Assembly (NCBI GenBank): GCA_029379385.1
Contig: CM055617.1
Span: forward strand, 1,178,001 to 1,242,000
DNA length: 64,000 nucleotides
DNA from: Quillaja saponaria
Lineage: Eukaryota; Streptophyta; Magnoliopsida; Fabales; Quillajaceae
Reading direction: 5' to 3'
Below the pieces are notes generated by a model. It saw only the letters and a list, made by a program, of their open reading frames with translations, was not told where the DNA came from and did no database searches. Shown here piece after piece: positions 1 to 11,879 of this stretch (the stretch's first letter is position 1; each line of letters opens with the position of its first letter). The translations under genes were made by a program, and so were the position numbers.

Positions 1-714
1 GTCCTAATCAAATTCTGGTGATAACTACAACAAATTTTATTATATTTTTTTTTTCATGATCATTTTTCCTTTTATTTTATAAAAATAAAAATATAAAATA
101 TATTTATTTTCATCAACATAAAATCACTTTAATTAAGACTCATTAAAAACAAATATTAAATAATGTTATTTTTATATTCGTTTAGACTATATTTAGTAAT
201 ATTTTATAAAAAAGTTACGTTATTTTACAAAAGTTATATTAATTTAAAAAATTATTTGATTAATTATTTTTAAGTAATACTTTTTTATGAATTTAAAAAA
301 AAATACTTTTAAAAATTAGTTAAAATTTTTTTGTATCATTATTTTCAGAGTTAAAAGTTATAACATTATCAAACTAATTGTGAATTATATAACAGATAAT
401 CACGTTTTACATGTGATATCAAGTAGTTATTTCGATATTTACTGTCAACTAGTGTCTGTAAATTGTTATCATCTTAAAGCTACGTCAGTTGATATATGAG
501 GGCCATCTGCTTATTCTCCTTTTATATATTTTCAAAAGGCAGATACACGTCAGCGATTTATGAGATTCCATTAACGGCGCGAAATCCACAGATATCGTAT
601 CGCCTCAATAAAAATCCAAGAACGCATTCATTATTCTCACTCGCTCAGATTCAGAAAGAAACAAACACTGGGCTTTGTTTTTCTAATAATCAAATTCTCT
701 GAATCTGATCGGCC
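1..714 (+). promoter_or_regulatory. Upstream region and leader of the AGT gene
   Basis: The first 480 bases are very AT-rich and show no gene. A TATA-like TTTATATATT lies at 521-530, about 185 bases before the ATG at 715. Two ACGTCA/ACGTCAG sites, the reverse of TGACGT, lie near 482-488 and 548-553. These are the core of TGA-factor sites, but they are short and may occur by chance. The start of transcription is inferred only from the TATA position. Confidence 0.4.
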
Positions 715-3700
715 ATGGCGTTGCAGAGGCAACTATGGAAGAAAACCATAGGAGAAGCAAAGGGGAAATTCGATATTTATAATAGGATTTCACTCTTTGC
801 TGCTTTCTCTACTCTTCGTTCTTCTTCTACTGCTTCTGTTGCAGCTGTTGATACTGTTCCGGTTAAACTTCCACCATTTGATTACGAGCCCAAGCCTTAC
901 AGTGGCCCATTGGCTGATGAAGTTTTCCAGAAGCGAAAGAAATTTCTGGGTCCTTCTCTGTTTCACTATTATCAGAAGCCTGTAAGTTTTTTCAAATTAA
1001 GACAAACCCTTATCAACATTTTTCCTGTTTACACGGACATGGTGACGAAATTTAGCTAAATACTATTTTTTTTATATGTGGGTTATGTGCTTCTGGAATT
1101 ATGAGGAAATATAGCTAAACATTATACTGAGAAAAAATAATTTCAGTTCTCATCATGCAAGGGCAAGGAACTTGTTTGGTAAATGTTATGGATGTTTGTG
1201 CACAAATTATTTTCTTCTGTGCTTATCATTGAATATTCATTCAGAATTGCAAAATATGTTTTGGCCCTCCTACCTATTTAGACTATACTCCCCTTTGTAC
1301 AAGGTGGTTAACTATCAGGCCACTTATATGATAAGCTAAGACAATGGTGCAACTGTCAGATTCTCAATATTTTTAAATGTATTCCACGCAAACCTTGGAA
1401 CCTAATTCGTTCCTTTTATTTTTTAATTTTTTTTTCTAGGGATTACACACTACCAGAAACCCTTCTTTAATTGAAATTTTAATCATTTATACAGCTCAAC
1501 ATTGTTGAAGGCAAGATGCAATATCTGTTTGATGAGACTGGCCGGCGCTATCTTGATGCTTTTGCTGGGATAGTTACTGTTTCTTGTGGACATTGTCATC
1601 CTGAAGTTTTAGATGCAATCGTGGAGCAGAGCAAACTTTTGCAGCATGCTACAACCATATACCTACATCATGCAATAGTTGATTTTGCTGAGGCATTAGC
1701 ATCAAAAATGCCCGGAAACCTTAAGGTTAATTTTCTCTATTTGTTAGTTCCTATTTCTATATAACGTCACTTTGCATTAAAGCGAATGTGACATTGATAT
1801 CATTATACATTGTCTTAACTACTCAACTGGGACAGTCACCTTGAAATATCAAGAGATATTTATTTATTAGTATGGGGTATATATTCTTCTATAAGGTTAC
1901 TGTTGTCAATTGCAGGTTGTATATTTTGTAAATTCTGGCACAGAAGCAAATGAATTAGCAATGCTGATGGCACGTTTATATACCGGTAATCTTGGTATGA
2001 TTTCACTGAGAAATGCATATCACGGGGGAAGTTCTAGTACAATTGGACTGACTGCTCTGAACACATGGAAATACCCAATACCAGAGGTTCGTTACATAGT
2101 CTAACATTGTTTGATGAGGTTACACATCATTTCAAGTGAAATTGCCACTCGAACATATCCGCAAGTAACTTTTTTAGCATAACCTGCGAAAAACTATTGT
2201 TTCAATCTTGTTTATTTGGTTGCAGTTATGGTCAAAACTTCTTTTTCAAAAATTTATTCTCAAGACTCTTAGGATTAAGAATTTTTCACTGTTCCATTCA
2301 AAAGGATTAATCTCTGTTGAATTGGAATTTGAAAATTCTTTTTCTATCATTGGAAGATTGTCATAGAACTTAAGGATAAAGTACAGTAGAGATCTTCTCC
2401 ATTGCATGTTAGTTGATAGTCTTGATGATTGTTTGAAGACAGGAAAGTGGAAATATATGGAAACATGCACTTTATGGGTCTTCATTTGTTTTTCTTCTAT
2501 ATATTGTATAACCACGCTGAATTCTGTACTGGTTTATGTGAAAGATAGTGAGACATGCCAATGTTCTGATTATTCTGCTTAATTGTAAATTTGAAGGGTG
2601 AAATTCATCACGCTATAAATCCTGATCCATACCGTGGAGTCTTTGGCAGTGATGCTAATAGTTATGCTAAAGATGTACAAGATCATATTGATTATGGATC
2701 ATCAGGAAAAGTTTCTGGGTTTATAGCTGAAACAATACAGGTTTGAATACTTCATATTTCATGAGGTTCAAAGTGATATTAGTGTTCTTGATCTGGTTAT
2801 CAATTTACATTTTCCATCATGGTTTACTCTAGGGAGCTGGAGGAGCAGTTGAATTAGCACCTGGATACTTAAAGCTGGTTTATGACATTATACGCAAGGC
2901 TGGTGGTGTCTGCATTGCTGATGAAGTACAGACTGGGTTTGGGCGCACAGGAAGCCATTACTGGGGATTTGAAACACAGGGTGTCATACCTGACATAGTT
3001 ACCATGGCAAAGGTCTTTTACAATCATCACATATTTTTTGTATTCAATTCCATGAAACATTGATTTTTTAATTATCCATCAGTAGTTCGTTAGCAAGGTT
3101 CATATCCTTTTTTTTCCAATATAAACTTTCTTTTTTACTTTTACTGTGTTGGCTTTGTAGTCATTATGTCATTGTTTAATATATATTATAGCTTTTCCTT
3201 CAAGTAACATTGATTTAGGTGACGTACTTTCTAAATTTTACTATGTTATCGCTTGTCGGTCATTTCTCCATTGTATCTCATATAAACATGCATCAGGGTA
3301 TTGGCAATGGTTTACCATTGGGAGCTGTAGTAACAACACCAGAAATAGCAAGTGTGATGGCCCAGAAGATTCAGTTTAATACTTTTGGTGGGAATCCTGT
3401 CTGTTCTGCTGGGGGTCTTGCTGTCCTTAGAGTGCTTGATAAGGAGAAGCGTCAAGCTCATTGTGCTGATGTCGGTTCTCACTTGCTTGAACGCTTGAGA
3501 TCTCTTAAGCAGAGACATGAAAGTATGTACTCTTAAACCTAAGATCCCTGAAAGGATGAAACTTTTTCTTTGTTGTTTTCAATTTATTTCCTTTCCTTAT
3601 CCTTCGTACTGGTTTTATTCATTTGTTGCAGTCTAGCTTATTTACAATGAGCACTGAAGTTGGTGTGTGCTTCAACTTTGACATAACAGTTCTCAGTCAT

Positions 3701-4329
3701 TTCACTTCGCTTCCCCCTCCCCTCTGGCTTGTCTGTCAAGGCTGCATGTTATGTGAATTTGACGCATTTTCTTACTTATTGTTTACACAATTATGCTCAT
3801 GGTCATACTGTGCATGCTATATTTTTTGACCAGTCATTGGAGATGTTCGAGGAAGAGGCTTAATGGTGGGGATAGAACTCGTGACTGACCAAAAAGAGAA
3901 GACACCTGCCAAAGCTGAAACTGCTCTTCTATTTGAGAAACTTAGAGGTATCAAGTCATTATCAACACATGTGCACACGCACACACAGAAGAAAAAATAA
4001 TAATCATAAGTAGAGTGCCTTTGCATTCAGTAATCTTTCTTGTTTGGAGTATCATGCCAACATACTAATAATTTAATTGTTTCTTGATTGAAGAGCTTGG
4101 TGTTCTAGTTGGGAAAGGGGGACTACATGGAAACGTTTTTAGGATAAAGCCACCTATGTGTTTTACCAAAGATGATGCAGGTCTGTTATTAGCAGGATTG
4201 GTTTTGTCTTGGCATCCAGTTTCTCTTTTGTAAGTAATTTTTAACACAATTATGTTGTTACACTGTGTTGTGCCTGAACGTGCAGATTTTCTCGTGGATG
4301 CCTTGGACTATTCCATGTCGAAGTTGTGA
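715..4329 (+). CDS. AGT3: Alanine-glyoxylate aminotransferase 2 homologue, mitochondrial (AGT2/AGT3/PYD4 type)
   Basis: This is a class III PLP-dependent aminotransferase that transfers the alanine amino group to glyoxylate, giving pyruvate and glycine, probably in mitochondria. I place nine exons at 715-981, 1495-1725, 1916-2086, 2597-2740, 2833-3012, 3297-3522, 3834-3947, 4094-4180 and 4286-4329. All have AG/GT borders, the frame closes, and the product is 487 aa, the usual length. The first 45 residues are basic and rich in Ser/Ala with few acidic residues, like a mitochondrial presequence. Core motifs are NSGTEANE (PLP phosphate side), [13 protein letters not shown] (the Asp that pairs with the PLP nitrogen) and TMAKGIGNG, whose Lys331 is the Schiff-base lysine and the last codon of exon 5. 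It ends [10 protein letters not shown]. Wording such as [14 protein letters not shown] and SAGGLAVL looks closer to Arabidopsis AGT3 or PYD4 than to AGT2; that choice is from memory and less sure than the family. Confidence 0.93.
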
Positions 4330-5085
4330 GAATTCTGCTACGAGCTGAAATGATCGTGTATTCTCTATCTGTTTAAAATGAATTTCTGGACTATTGATCA
4401 GAATTTCAAAACGAGAAACAACAACTTGCCTAATCTTGTTAATTTCATAGCTGTCAGAAAGATAAATATCTTATTACAACTGCATAGCTTATCAATTACA
4501 TCCTTGAATTAACTGGAATCTGCCATATAAATGTTCTAAATTATAATTCCCCTGGCAGGGAGTAACCATTAGACAGCCTGGGAAAAATGTTTTGCCATCA
4601 ATTTGTAATTTGTTGGGATTTCAGAGACTTGAAAATTTCTAATTCACTTTGCTAGTTTTAAAATTATCTTCCTTTAACATACTAAGCTTCAGAACAAGAT
4701 CCAGTCATTCTCTAAACACAGTTACAAATTTTACAGTACATGTATCTACACATCTTGAATTTATTTTTTACATGAAAAAGTTCTATTTGTAAACTCGTGA
4801 TGAAGACTTACTACTTCCTTTTGAAAATATAATGTGCACCAATCATCCAGCAAACAATTGTACATACAAACTTCTTAACAAAAATGGCCATTCATATTTA
4901 CAACTTCTCCATTATGCAAAACTGCTTGAAAAATATCAGTAGCCTGGATTATATAATTTATACATGATATATATATGTATATATTTGTGATGACTTCACT
5001 GAAGAGATACTTTCTTGTTGCAAAATCATGACAATGACATTGGTGATCTTGTTGGGATTATACACGTGTCCTCGCCCATGTAAGA
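4330..5085. other. Convergent 3' spacer between AGT and TGA genes
   Basis: This stretch lies between the AGT stop codon and the stop codon of the opposite-strand TGA gene. It is AT-rich and probably holds both 3' UTRs. No ORF, RNA gene or repeat of note was seen, apart from an AT-alternating tract near 4965-4985. Confidence 0.6.
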
Positions 5086-8000
5086 CTAGGCAGGTTCACG
5101 AGGACGATTAGCCCAAAGGGTGCTCAAAGCACGAAGGCGTTGGAAGTACTCCCCCAAAACAAGCAGGCATCGAGCTACTTGATGGATACCAAGGATTCGA
5201 GGCATCTGCTGCAAGGTTTCCTGACGAAGATGGTCAGCCTGTTTGAACATTCAAGTTAGTCAAATGAAGTTGATCCTCACAAAAATTGCTATAGCTGATG
5301 AAGCAAATGCTTAGTATAGTCAGCTGTCTTCACAGGTGACGTAGTAATAATAGTAAAAGAAAAATCCTTCATTCCAATAAACTTCCCTTTGGTCTTCCAA
5401 GTCATTTCATGGAGCATAATAGATGCAATCAAATATCAATATAGGACTAACACGGTAAAAGAATCAACAGAAAAGAAAAAAAAAAAATTACAGGTTCGTA
5501 ATCTTCAGTGATTTTATACACTGATAATAGAAGGCCACAAGAAAATATATTTAATTACCTGGTTCACAAAGCTCACCAGAGCATCCAATTTCTCCATTGC
5601 AGTACCAGTGTGTGGGACATAAGGTCCTTCAACAAGATGACCGGCTGCTATAGCTTCAACAAGAGCTTGTTGGAGTTTATCCTTACCTTGTGAAAGTGCA
5701 TCTTCTGCTTGCTGACATGATTGTTTAAGGTTATTAACATCAAAATGTTGTTGATCGGTCAGGGGCTCAAGCTGAGGTCCAAGAACCTGTAATAAATAAC
5801 TTGGTCAATATGCATCGTATTTGTATATGCGTTTGGAACTCTACTGTGATTTACTTGGTCAATATAACAAAGAATGCTATTCTAAGTATATTTAAGTATT
5901 CCAAAAATAGCCATCTTTAGTGAGTCAAATGAAAGTGTGCCTGGGGTACCTTTGCCATCCAATGAAAATACCAAAGCCATTGAAAAGAAAATGCACCAAT
6001 CATACTTTTAATATTATGGAGATATGGAAATCTTTCGACACTTACATGCAAATGGCCATTTAGGTACTTAAGTTTACATGCTATATCATTCCTAATAATT
6101 GCCAATAGAAATTGTATACTTAGGTCAATTAGAAAATGCCGTAACAGTTTTACACAAAATTCCAACCTGGTTTTTTCCTGAAAATTGAATCAAGAACACA
6201 CAAACTCTTATTAATTCAATATAGAATAAAAAATGCATCACCTTAAGAAGTTCCGAGGGGCGAAACCCTCCGATCCACAAGAAAAACTGTTCAGCTGTTG
6301 TTTTCCAAATACCGGACATGATATAGAAAACATCTGCTTTTGTAGCAGCTGATTTCATGCGGAAGAGTTCAAAATAGTGGTTCATGACACTGTTCACAAA
6401 TGTTTGGAGCTCTATATCACCAACTTGAGCATTTAAAGCACTCCTGAGATCATATATATGCCTATTTTGCTCCTCTACCCAATGTCCATATTTCATTTCG
6501 AATGTTGCAACACCTGCAGAATTGGTAATTTGGGGTATTTTGAAATGCAAGTACTGGAAGGGAAAAATAATGGGGACAATACAAGAAAAAATTGTGCTAT
6601 TCGAAATCTAGAAAAACAACACCTTGACCTTTCTGAAAGTTACGGTCATATGAGAAATACATCTTCTGCAGGAGTGCACTATGGTACCCTGACCACCCCT
6701 CCCCAGTCTGAATCAGAAGAAGTTGGAGTAACATTTTTTATATTTTGTCTTTAAGAACATACTGAAAAGTGGTGAATATGATCAAATGGAAAGGTAGGTC
6801 CATATATTCAGGGATCATTAAATAAGGGTAAATGATTTACTTGTTGACAATGCAAAATTTATGTTGGACAATTCAAAATGCTGCCTACAAGCATTGCATT
6901 GTGAACTTTGAGGTTTAAAACTTGTAATTAAGGGTCGATATTTGAAAGAGTGAGTTTAAAGTTTCAAAGTTGATTATGGTGTTAAACATAGAGGAATCTA
7001 CAGGAGTTGAAGACAAAACCTTCCCATTTTTTGCTGGGAAAAGGCTAAAATAAGGGCCTAAAGCTGGTTGAGCATATAATCTTTTTGCAGGAAAACATCA
7101 AAAGAATGGGAATACCATAAATACCATAAAATACTTGGACATTCTGTAACAAACACTCAAAAAATGTGTGAGCTACCAAATGACAAGTATAACATGAGGT
7201 AGGTAATTTCAACAAGACAAAACAAAATTCAAAAGTGAAGACACAGCAACATCTGTCATTGTACTAAGAAGCAAACCTGAATTTACGGATCCAGCAAAGC
7301 CGAGATTATTAGCATCAAAACCACCATCTATATACAATCCCTGCAATTTTGTTGCTTCAAGGGTTTAAAAGAGAGAAGAAAGGTCTAGATCAAAATAAAG
7401 TAAAATGACGCAATAGATACCAGAAGGACTTATCCACACCTGTTGTCTTGCATGCCCAAGCTCTTGCTCTAGCTGGATCAACTTGAAACGACTTGTTTCT
7501 AACTGCTGCACATAGGCCTGTAAATAAAAAATACACCAAATTATAAGTCTAACAATTTGTTACATGTATGGCATAGATTACAATGTATAACCTTCCGCTG
7601 TTCCTAACCTTCTTCCGCAAACGACTTTTACGAGCAGCCTCTCGATTTTGTGCAAGACGTCTTTGAATCTGCAGGTTTTATCATGTCAAGTTCTATTCTC
7701 TTCCTCATTAACCATAACAAAAATGAAACATCACAATTTTGAAAACATCAGACATTGAAGACTTTGGGAGGCCATGAAACAGTTATTGCATTATAGATTC
7801 CTTCCGAGATCCCTTTTGTCTAGTTATGAATCCAACATATTTGATAGTGAAACGCCAGGTTTGTATCAATACAACTAACCTTGAAGAAAAAAGTCAGGTA
7901 GAAAAGGTACAGCACTTGCTCTAAAAAGTACTGCAGGATATTCTATAAGGGCTACAAAGGTTTGAATTCATTATTGACATTAAGAAACTGCTCACAGTAG

Positions 8001-8676
8001 AAGGATATTTTAATGTTTTATAAACTTTGAAACTTCAAAATGAAAGTGTATCTATTTCTGATGATAGATATCAGACAAGTCTTATGACAGAAAAACCCTT
8101 ATGAGTTTTAAAAAAACAGAAATTTAAATGTTTCTTAAGTGAAGTTACACTTTCAGCAAGGATTTGAAGCTTCCTATACAGGTCATGATTGAGGATAACA
8201 AAGTATCATCATGGCTATCAACCAGCATTAAAGGTCTTTTGAAAGCAACAATTCAATCGAAAAAATATTACTTACTAGCTAATTCTAGAAACAATACAAT
8301 AGGTGATGAAAAGCTTTTCATCCATCAATGGATGATGCAGAAACTCTTACTTTATCTGCAGGTTTACTTGCTTCTTGGTCATACTTGTTAGATGCTCCTA
8401 ACTTTCCATGAGAAGCATCCTCGGACTAGGAAATAAAAAAACATCAAAGATTTTCTTAGTAGTCAGAAAAGGTACTTTTAACTGCCAAGCACCAGGAAGC
8501 ATAAATTTATAAAGTTGCACCTGACTATCTAGTTTCATGTCTGGCTCCTCCTTTGTAGGCGTAGATGTATGAAAACTACCATTAGTTTTGAAGTTTTCTT
8601 CCCACATACTAATCTGATGAATAGGGTCATATACACCCATCCTTGGAGAGACAAACTGTGTGGAAGGAGAATTCAT
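5086..8676 (-). CDS. TGA1: TGA1/TGA4-type bZIP transcription factor with DOG1 domain
   Basis: TGA factors are nuclear bZIP proteins that bind TGACG (as-1) sites and work with NPR1 in defence and nitrate responses. Eight exons on the minus strand, 8521-8676, 8351-8425, 7609-7668, 7440-7517, 7277-7340, 6242-6513, 5559-5786 and 5086-5238, join without a frame break into 361 aa (TGA1 is 368). The start MNSPSTQFVSPRMGVYDPIHQ is typical of clade I. The bZIP basic region reads IQRRLAQNREAARKSRLRKK, followed by heptad leucines (QLETSRFKLIQLEQEL). A DOG1/TGA domain fills the C-terminal half (YGHWVEEQNRHI, FFLWIGGFRPSELLKV) and the end is LGEYFQRLRALSTLWANRP. The DOG1 part is more divergent than usual: the pair equivalent to TGA1 Cys260/Cys266 reads NNLKQSC, so only the second cysteine remains, and a new Cys appears in VARCLLVL. 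It could be a divergent paralogue beside a canonical TGA1. Confidence 0.92.
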
Positions 8677-10440
8677 GCTCTCTGGACTGATAATAACAGC
8701 TATTCGATAAGCATTTGATAAGCATAAGAACTCACTGTTATGAATAGTATGAGTACATAGAAGTTTAATTATTACAAAATCTCTTTCACCAACAGGCTAC
8801 AAATGATTGTGTGCACATTTGAATCTGTTACTACAACGTTGTTACAATCACTTTAAGAGTAACATGATAATAAACCAAATAAAATGCATATAATTATTAA
8901 GATGGCAATTTATATTTATGAATTGACATGGAAGCACAAAGAAAGAATTCTTGAAAGCTTAAGGAAGTATTCTTATATCGTCATCTCATCATCTTTTAAG
9001 CATGAAACAGAATAATTCTTCTGTTTGAATTGAATACTAATCTTCTGTCTCGTACCAATCTTACCGGATGTCTTCAAGAAACAAACATAAGCAGCAATAT
9101 AAATAAACACAAAACCTTCATAATGATTTAATTATCACAAAACAAACAGGTTTAATGTGATAGTCAAGTACAGAAGAAACCCAAGTGAAAATAACAATCC
9201 AGCATCAGAGTTTACAAAGCTAGATGTAGACCAGAAGCCCAAACAAGTCACAGTAGACATGGACAGGCAGGATGGATTTATTAAAAGAAAAACTCAATCA
9301 AAACATGGTTGCCCTTCTCTTAAAAAGTAATTGTGGAACATAGTCCACTCTAACTTTTAAAATGAAAATGTACCAAGAATAAGAAAAGGTGTCTCCTTAT
9401 CATACTAAATTCGCATATAGCCTACAATCCAGATTAACCAAAATGCTGTAAATCTTTTGGTTTTTCAACAACCAACACCTGAGGTAGGACTGGGATGACA
9501 AACATGGCGGGCTGGGTCAGCAAACTATATAAATATGTAGTAATACAAGTAAATGTAAAGCAATGGCCAAAAAAAGGTGATCTCAACAGGGAAGAAATTC
9601 AGTCTTCTTGCCTGCTCTGCATCAGAAGGGCAAAAGAAAACCAGAGAAAGATACTAGGAGTAGGGACGGGGATGGAAACACAAAACAGAAAAAAATAGGA
9701 GCAGAAATACTTTTGGGGAAAAAGTTGGTCCCAAACATGTCCAAGCCCACTTTGAACAAAAATAGTATGATTCAGTTAGAAAAATTCAAGTCGTCTTTCT
9801 ATTTTTGAAGTATTGAGGAAAAGATCAAATACAATTTTTGAAGAAAATCAGGTAACATTTTCTTACATGGATGCTAGGAAGACAATTTTAATTTGGTATT
9901 AATAACAAACAAGTAAACATTTTTCATTCCAAGATAAACTCACAAACTAAACAAACTTCAACACAATTGATTAGCAACAATTTCATCCAACAACTGGCTT
10001 AAACTAAGCAAAAGTGCAAAACCAATAAAAACAACAAAAGCCGAGTTTCGATAAACATAAATCAGGATACAAAGAAAAACCACAATAAGAAAAGCCTCAT
10101 CAGTCATCATTCTTATTAGAATAGAATATAAACAGTTTCTTTTCTTTTACTCGGTTTTCTGGGCAACCCACAAATTTTTTTCTCTGAAAACTATGAAACG
10201 GCAGGGAGAAAGGCCCAACCTTTGAATACCACTTTCAGGAACCTCTTTTCCCGCTCAAATCCTGCTACCACCGCTGACCACCAAAACCAGACTTGAAATT
10301 TTCCGAGCCCCAAACCCAAAGAGACCCTTCTCCTTCCAAGAACCCTATGCTCCCATTAACTCGTCCAGGAATCGAATGAGCAAGACGACAGCTTAAAAGG
10401 AAGAGAGCCTCGAACTTTTAATCCAATTTTCTCGTCATGA
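8677..10440 (-). promoter_or_regulatory. 5' leader and leader intron of the TGA gene
   Basis: An acceptor (AG at 8687-8688, minus strand) lies 10 bases before the TGA start codon, so the leader is spliced. The sequence between about 8.7 and 10.2 kb is AT-rich and reads as a leader intron. A more GC-rich block at about 10.2-10.4 kb is the likely first, non-coding exon; its donor was not fixed. ORFs in this stretch show no family signature. Confidence 0.45.
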
Positions 10441-11780
10441 TAATGACTAATTAATATGATAAGGAAGATTATTATAATTTTTAATTTAAATCCACCAGTT
10501 TTTGCAATAAAATTTTTAATTATTATTTTGCCTGTGCTTCACAGTGTGCTACAGAGTCAAAGATTTCACATTGAAGCTTTTATCAAAAAAAAAAAAAATT
10601 CACATTGAAGCCAAGCAAGCGTAGAAGTCATTGTCATACTTCCACTACCGTAAATGTAATTGTGCCAATCCTCTGTACTATGTGCGCACCAGGTAGATTG
10701 ACATTTGATTGGCTTTCCATTTTCATATGGGGCGTTTCGCACCATCAGCAGTGTGGGGTGACGTCATACTGTAATCGGTCCGGTTGCCGGAGACTAGGGT
10801 CCACCGATGAATGGAGGAGGTGAAGAGGGACTGAAAAGATCTAAGGAATACGCGTGACTCGAGGACTATGCATGGTGATTACTGATAAACGACCCGACAG
10901 CAACATGTGAACGTAACAACGGGAATTGCATTTGTAGGGCTGGATAGCCGTTGAGGTCAGTAAACTCCGTGCATTTCACGCTCATTATTGCGAGTGGGAT
11001 GCAATTTCCACATTAGGTTTTGTACTTTTTTTTTTTTTTTTTTTCGGTTAACTAAACAAGAGGAATGTTATAACTCAACTTCAAATCTCTAAATATTAAT
11101 AAAAACGACTAAAACAAGACCCTTCTCGATCAGTAGCTAAGTATATATATGATATGATATTAAAAAGAATATTAATAAATAAAGTATGTATGTGTCTAAA
11201 ATTATTTTCTCCAAGCTATACCATAGTCCAGCAGTGTTCAAGAATGTAAAAGATTTTTTGAATCAATCTATCTGAATTCGAGCCTATAACATGCAAAAAC
11301 AGAGAGAGAAAAAGTGCATGTAACCAATAATAGGCTTGTTGATTACTTATTATCCTCTCTCACTTTTTTTTTTGGCTAGGGTATTATCCTCTCTCACTGA
11401 TACAGTTATACACTCTTGACTCTACCATTCAATAAAATATAGAAGCAATATTTGTCTTCATTCTGTCACAGAAACTTATAACATTAATTGACGTTGACAC
11501 ATTGAGTTCCTGGCGAAGGGTATGACTTTAATCTCCAAGAGGAACACCAGAAGACCCATAACCAGAAAGAGACACAAATTCTAGAAGGGAGAAATTACCT
11601 AGAAACGAAGACCAAAAAAGAAAAAGACATCAGTTGACATATAAATATTTTGGTTTATGAGAAATTAAACCTCAAGTCAAGAAAAAGAATATACTATCTT
11701 AATTATCAGACAAATCTCTTAAAATTATCAGTATTGACATATGTTTGATATTTTTGTATTATTTTAATATAAATTTTTTG
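10441..11780. promoter_or_regulatory. Region upstream of the TGA gene with a TGACGTCA palindrome
   Basis: A moderately GC-rich island at about 10600-10980 stands out from AT-rich surroundings. It contains a perfect TGACGTCA palindrome at 10759-10766, an ideal bZIP/TGA site, about 350-400 bases upstream of the presumed TGA leader. An ORF at 10605-10823 has no recognisable domain and looks accidental. From 11.0 to 11.78 kb I see only AT-rich sequence with T-runs and a repeated ATTATCCTCTCTCACT motif near 11350-11400. Confidence 0.4.
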
Positions 11781-11879
11781 CAAATATATCATTCAATATA
11801 TAGTTACATAACAAGATGATGATATTCATATTAATTACACATAAATATGATAGTAATTTTGTCAAATTATTTTAAAGTC

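Noticed and set aside
10605..10823. Plus-strand ORF of 72 codons upstream of the TGA gene
   Set aside because: No domain, no promoter or splice context, and it overlaps a GC-richer regulatory-looking island.
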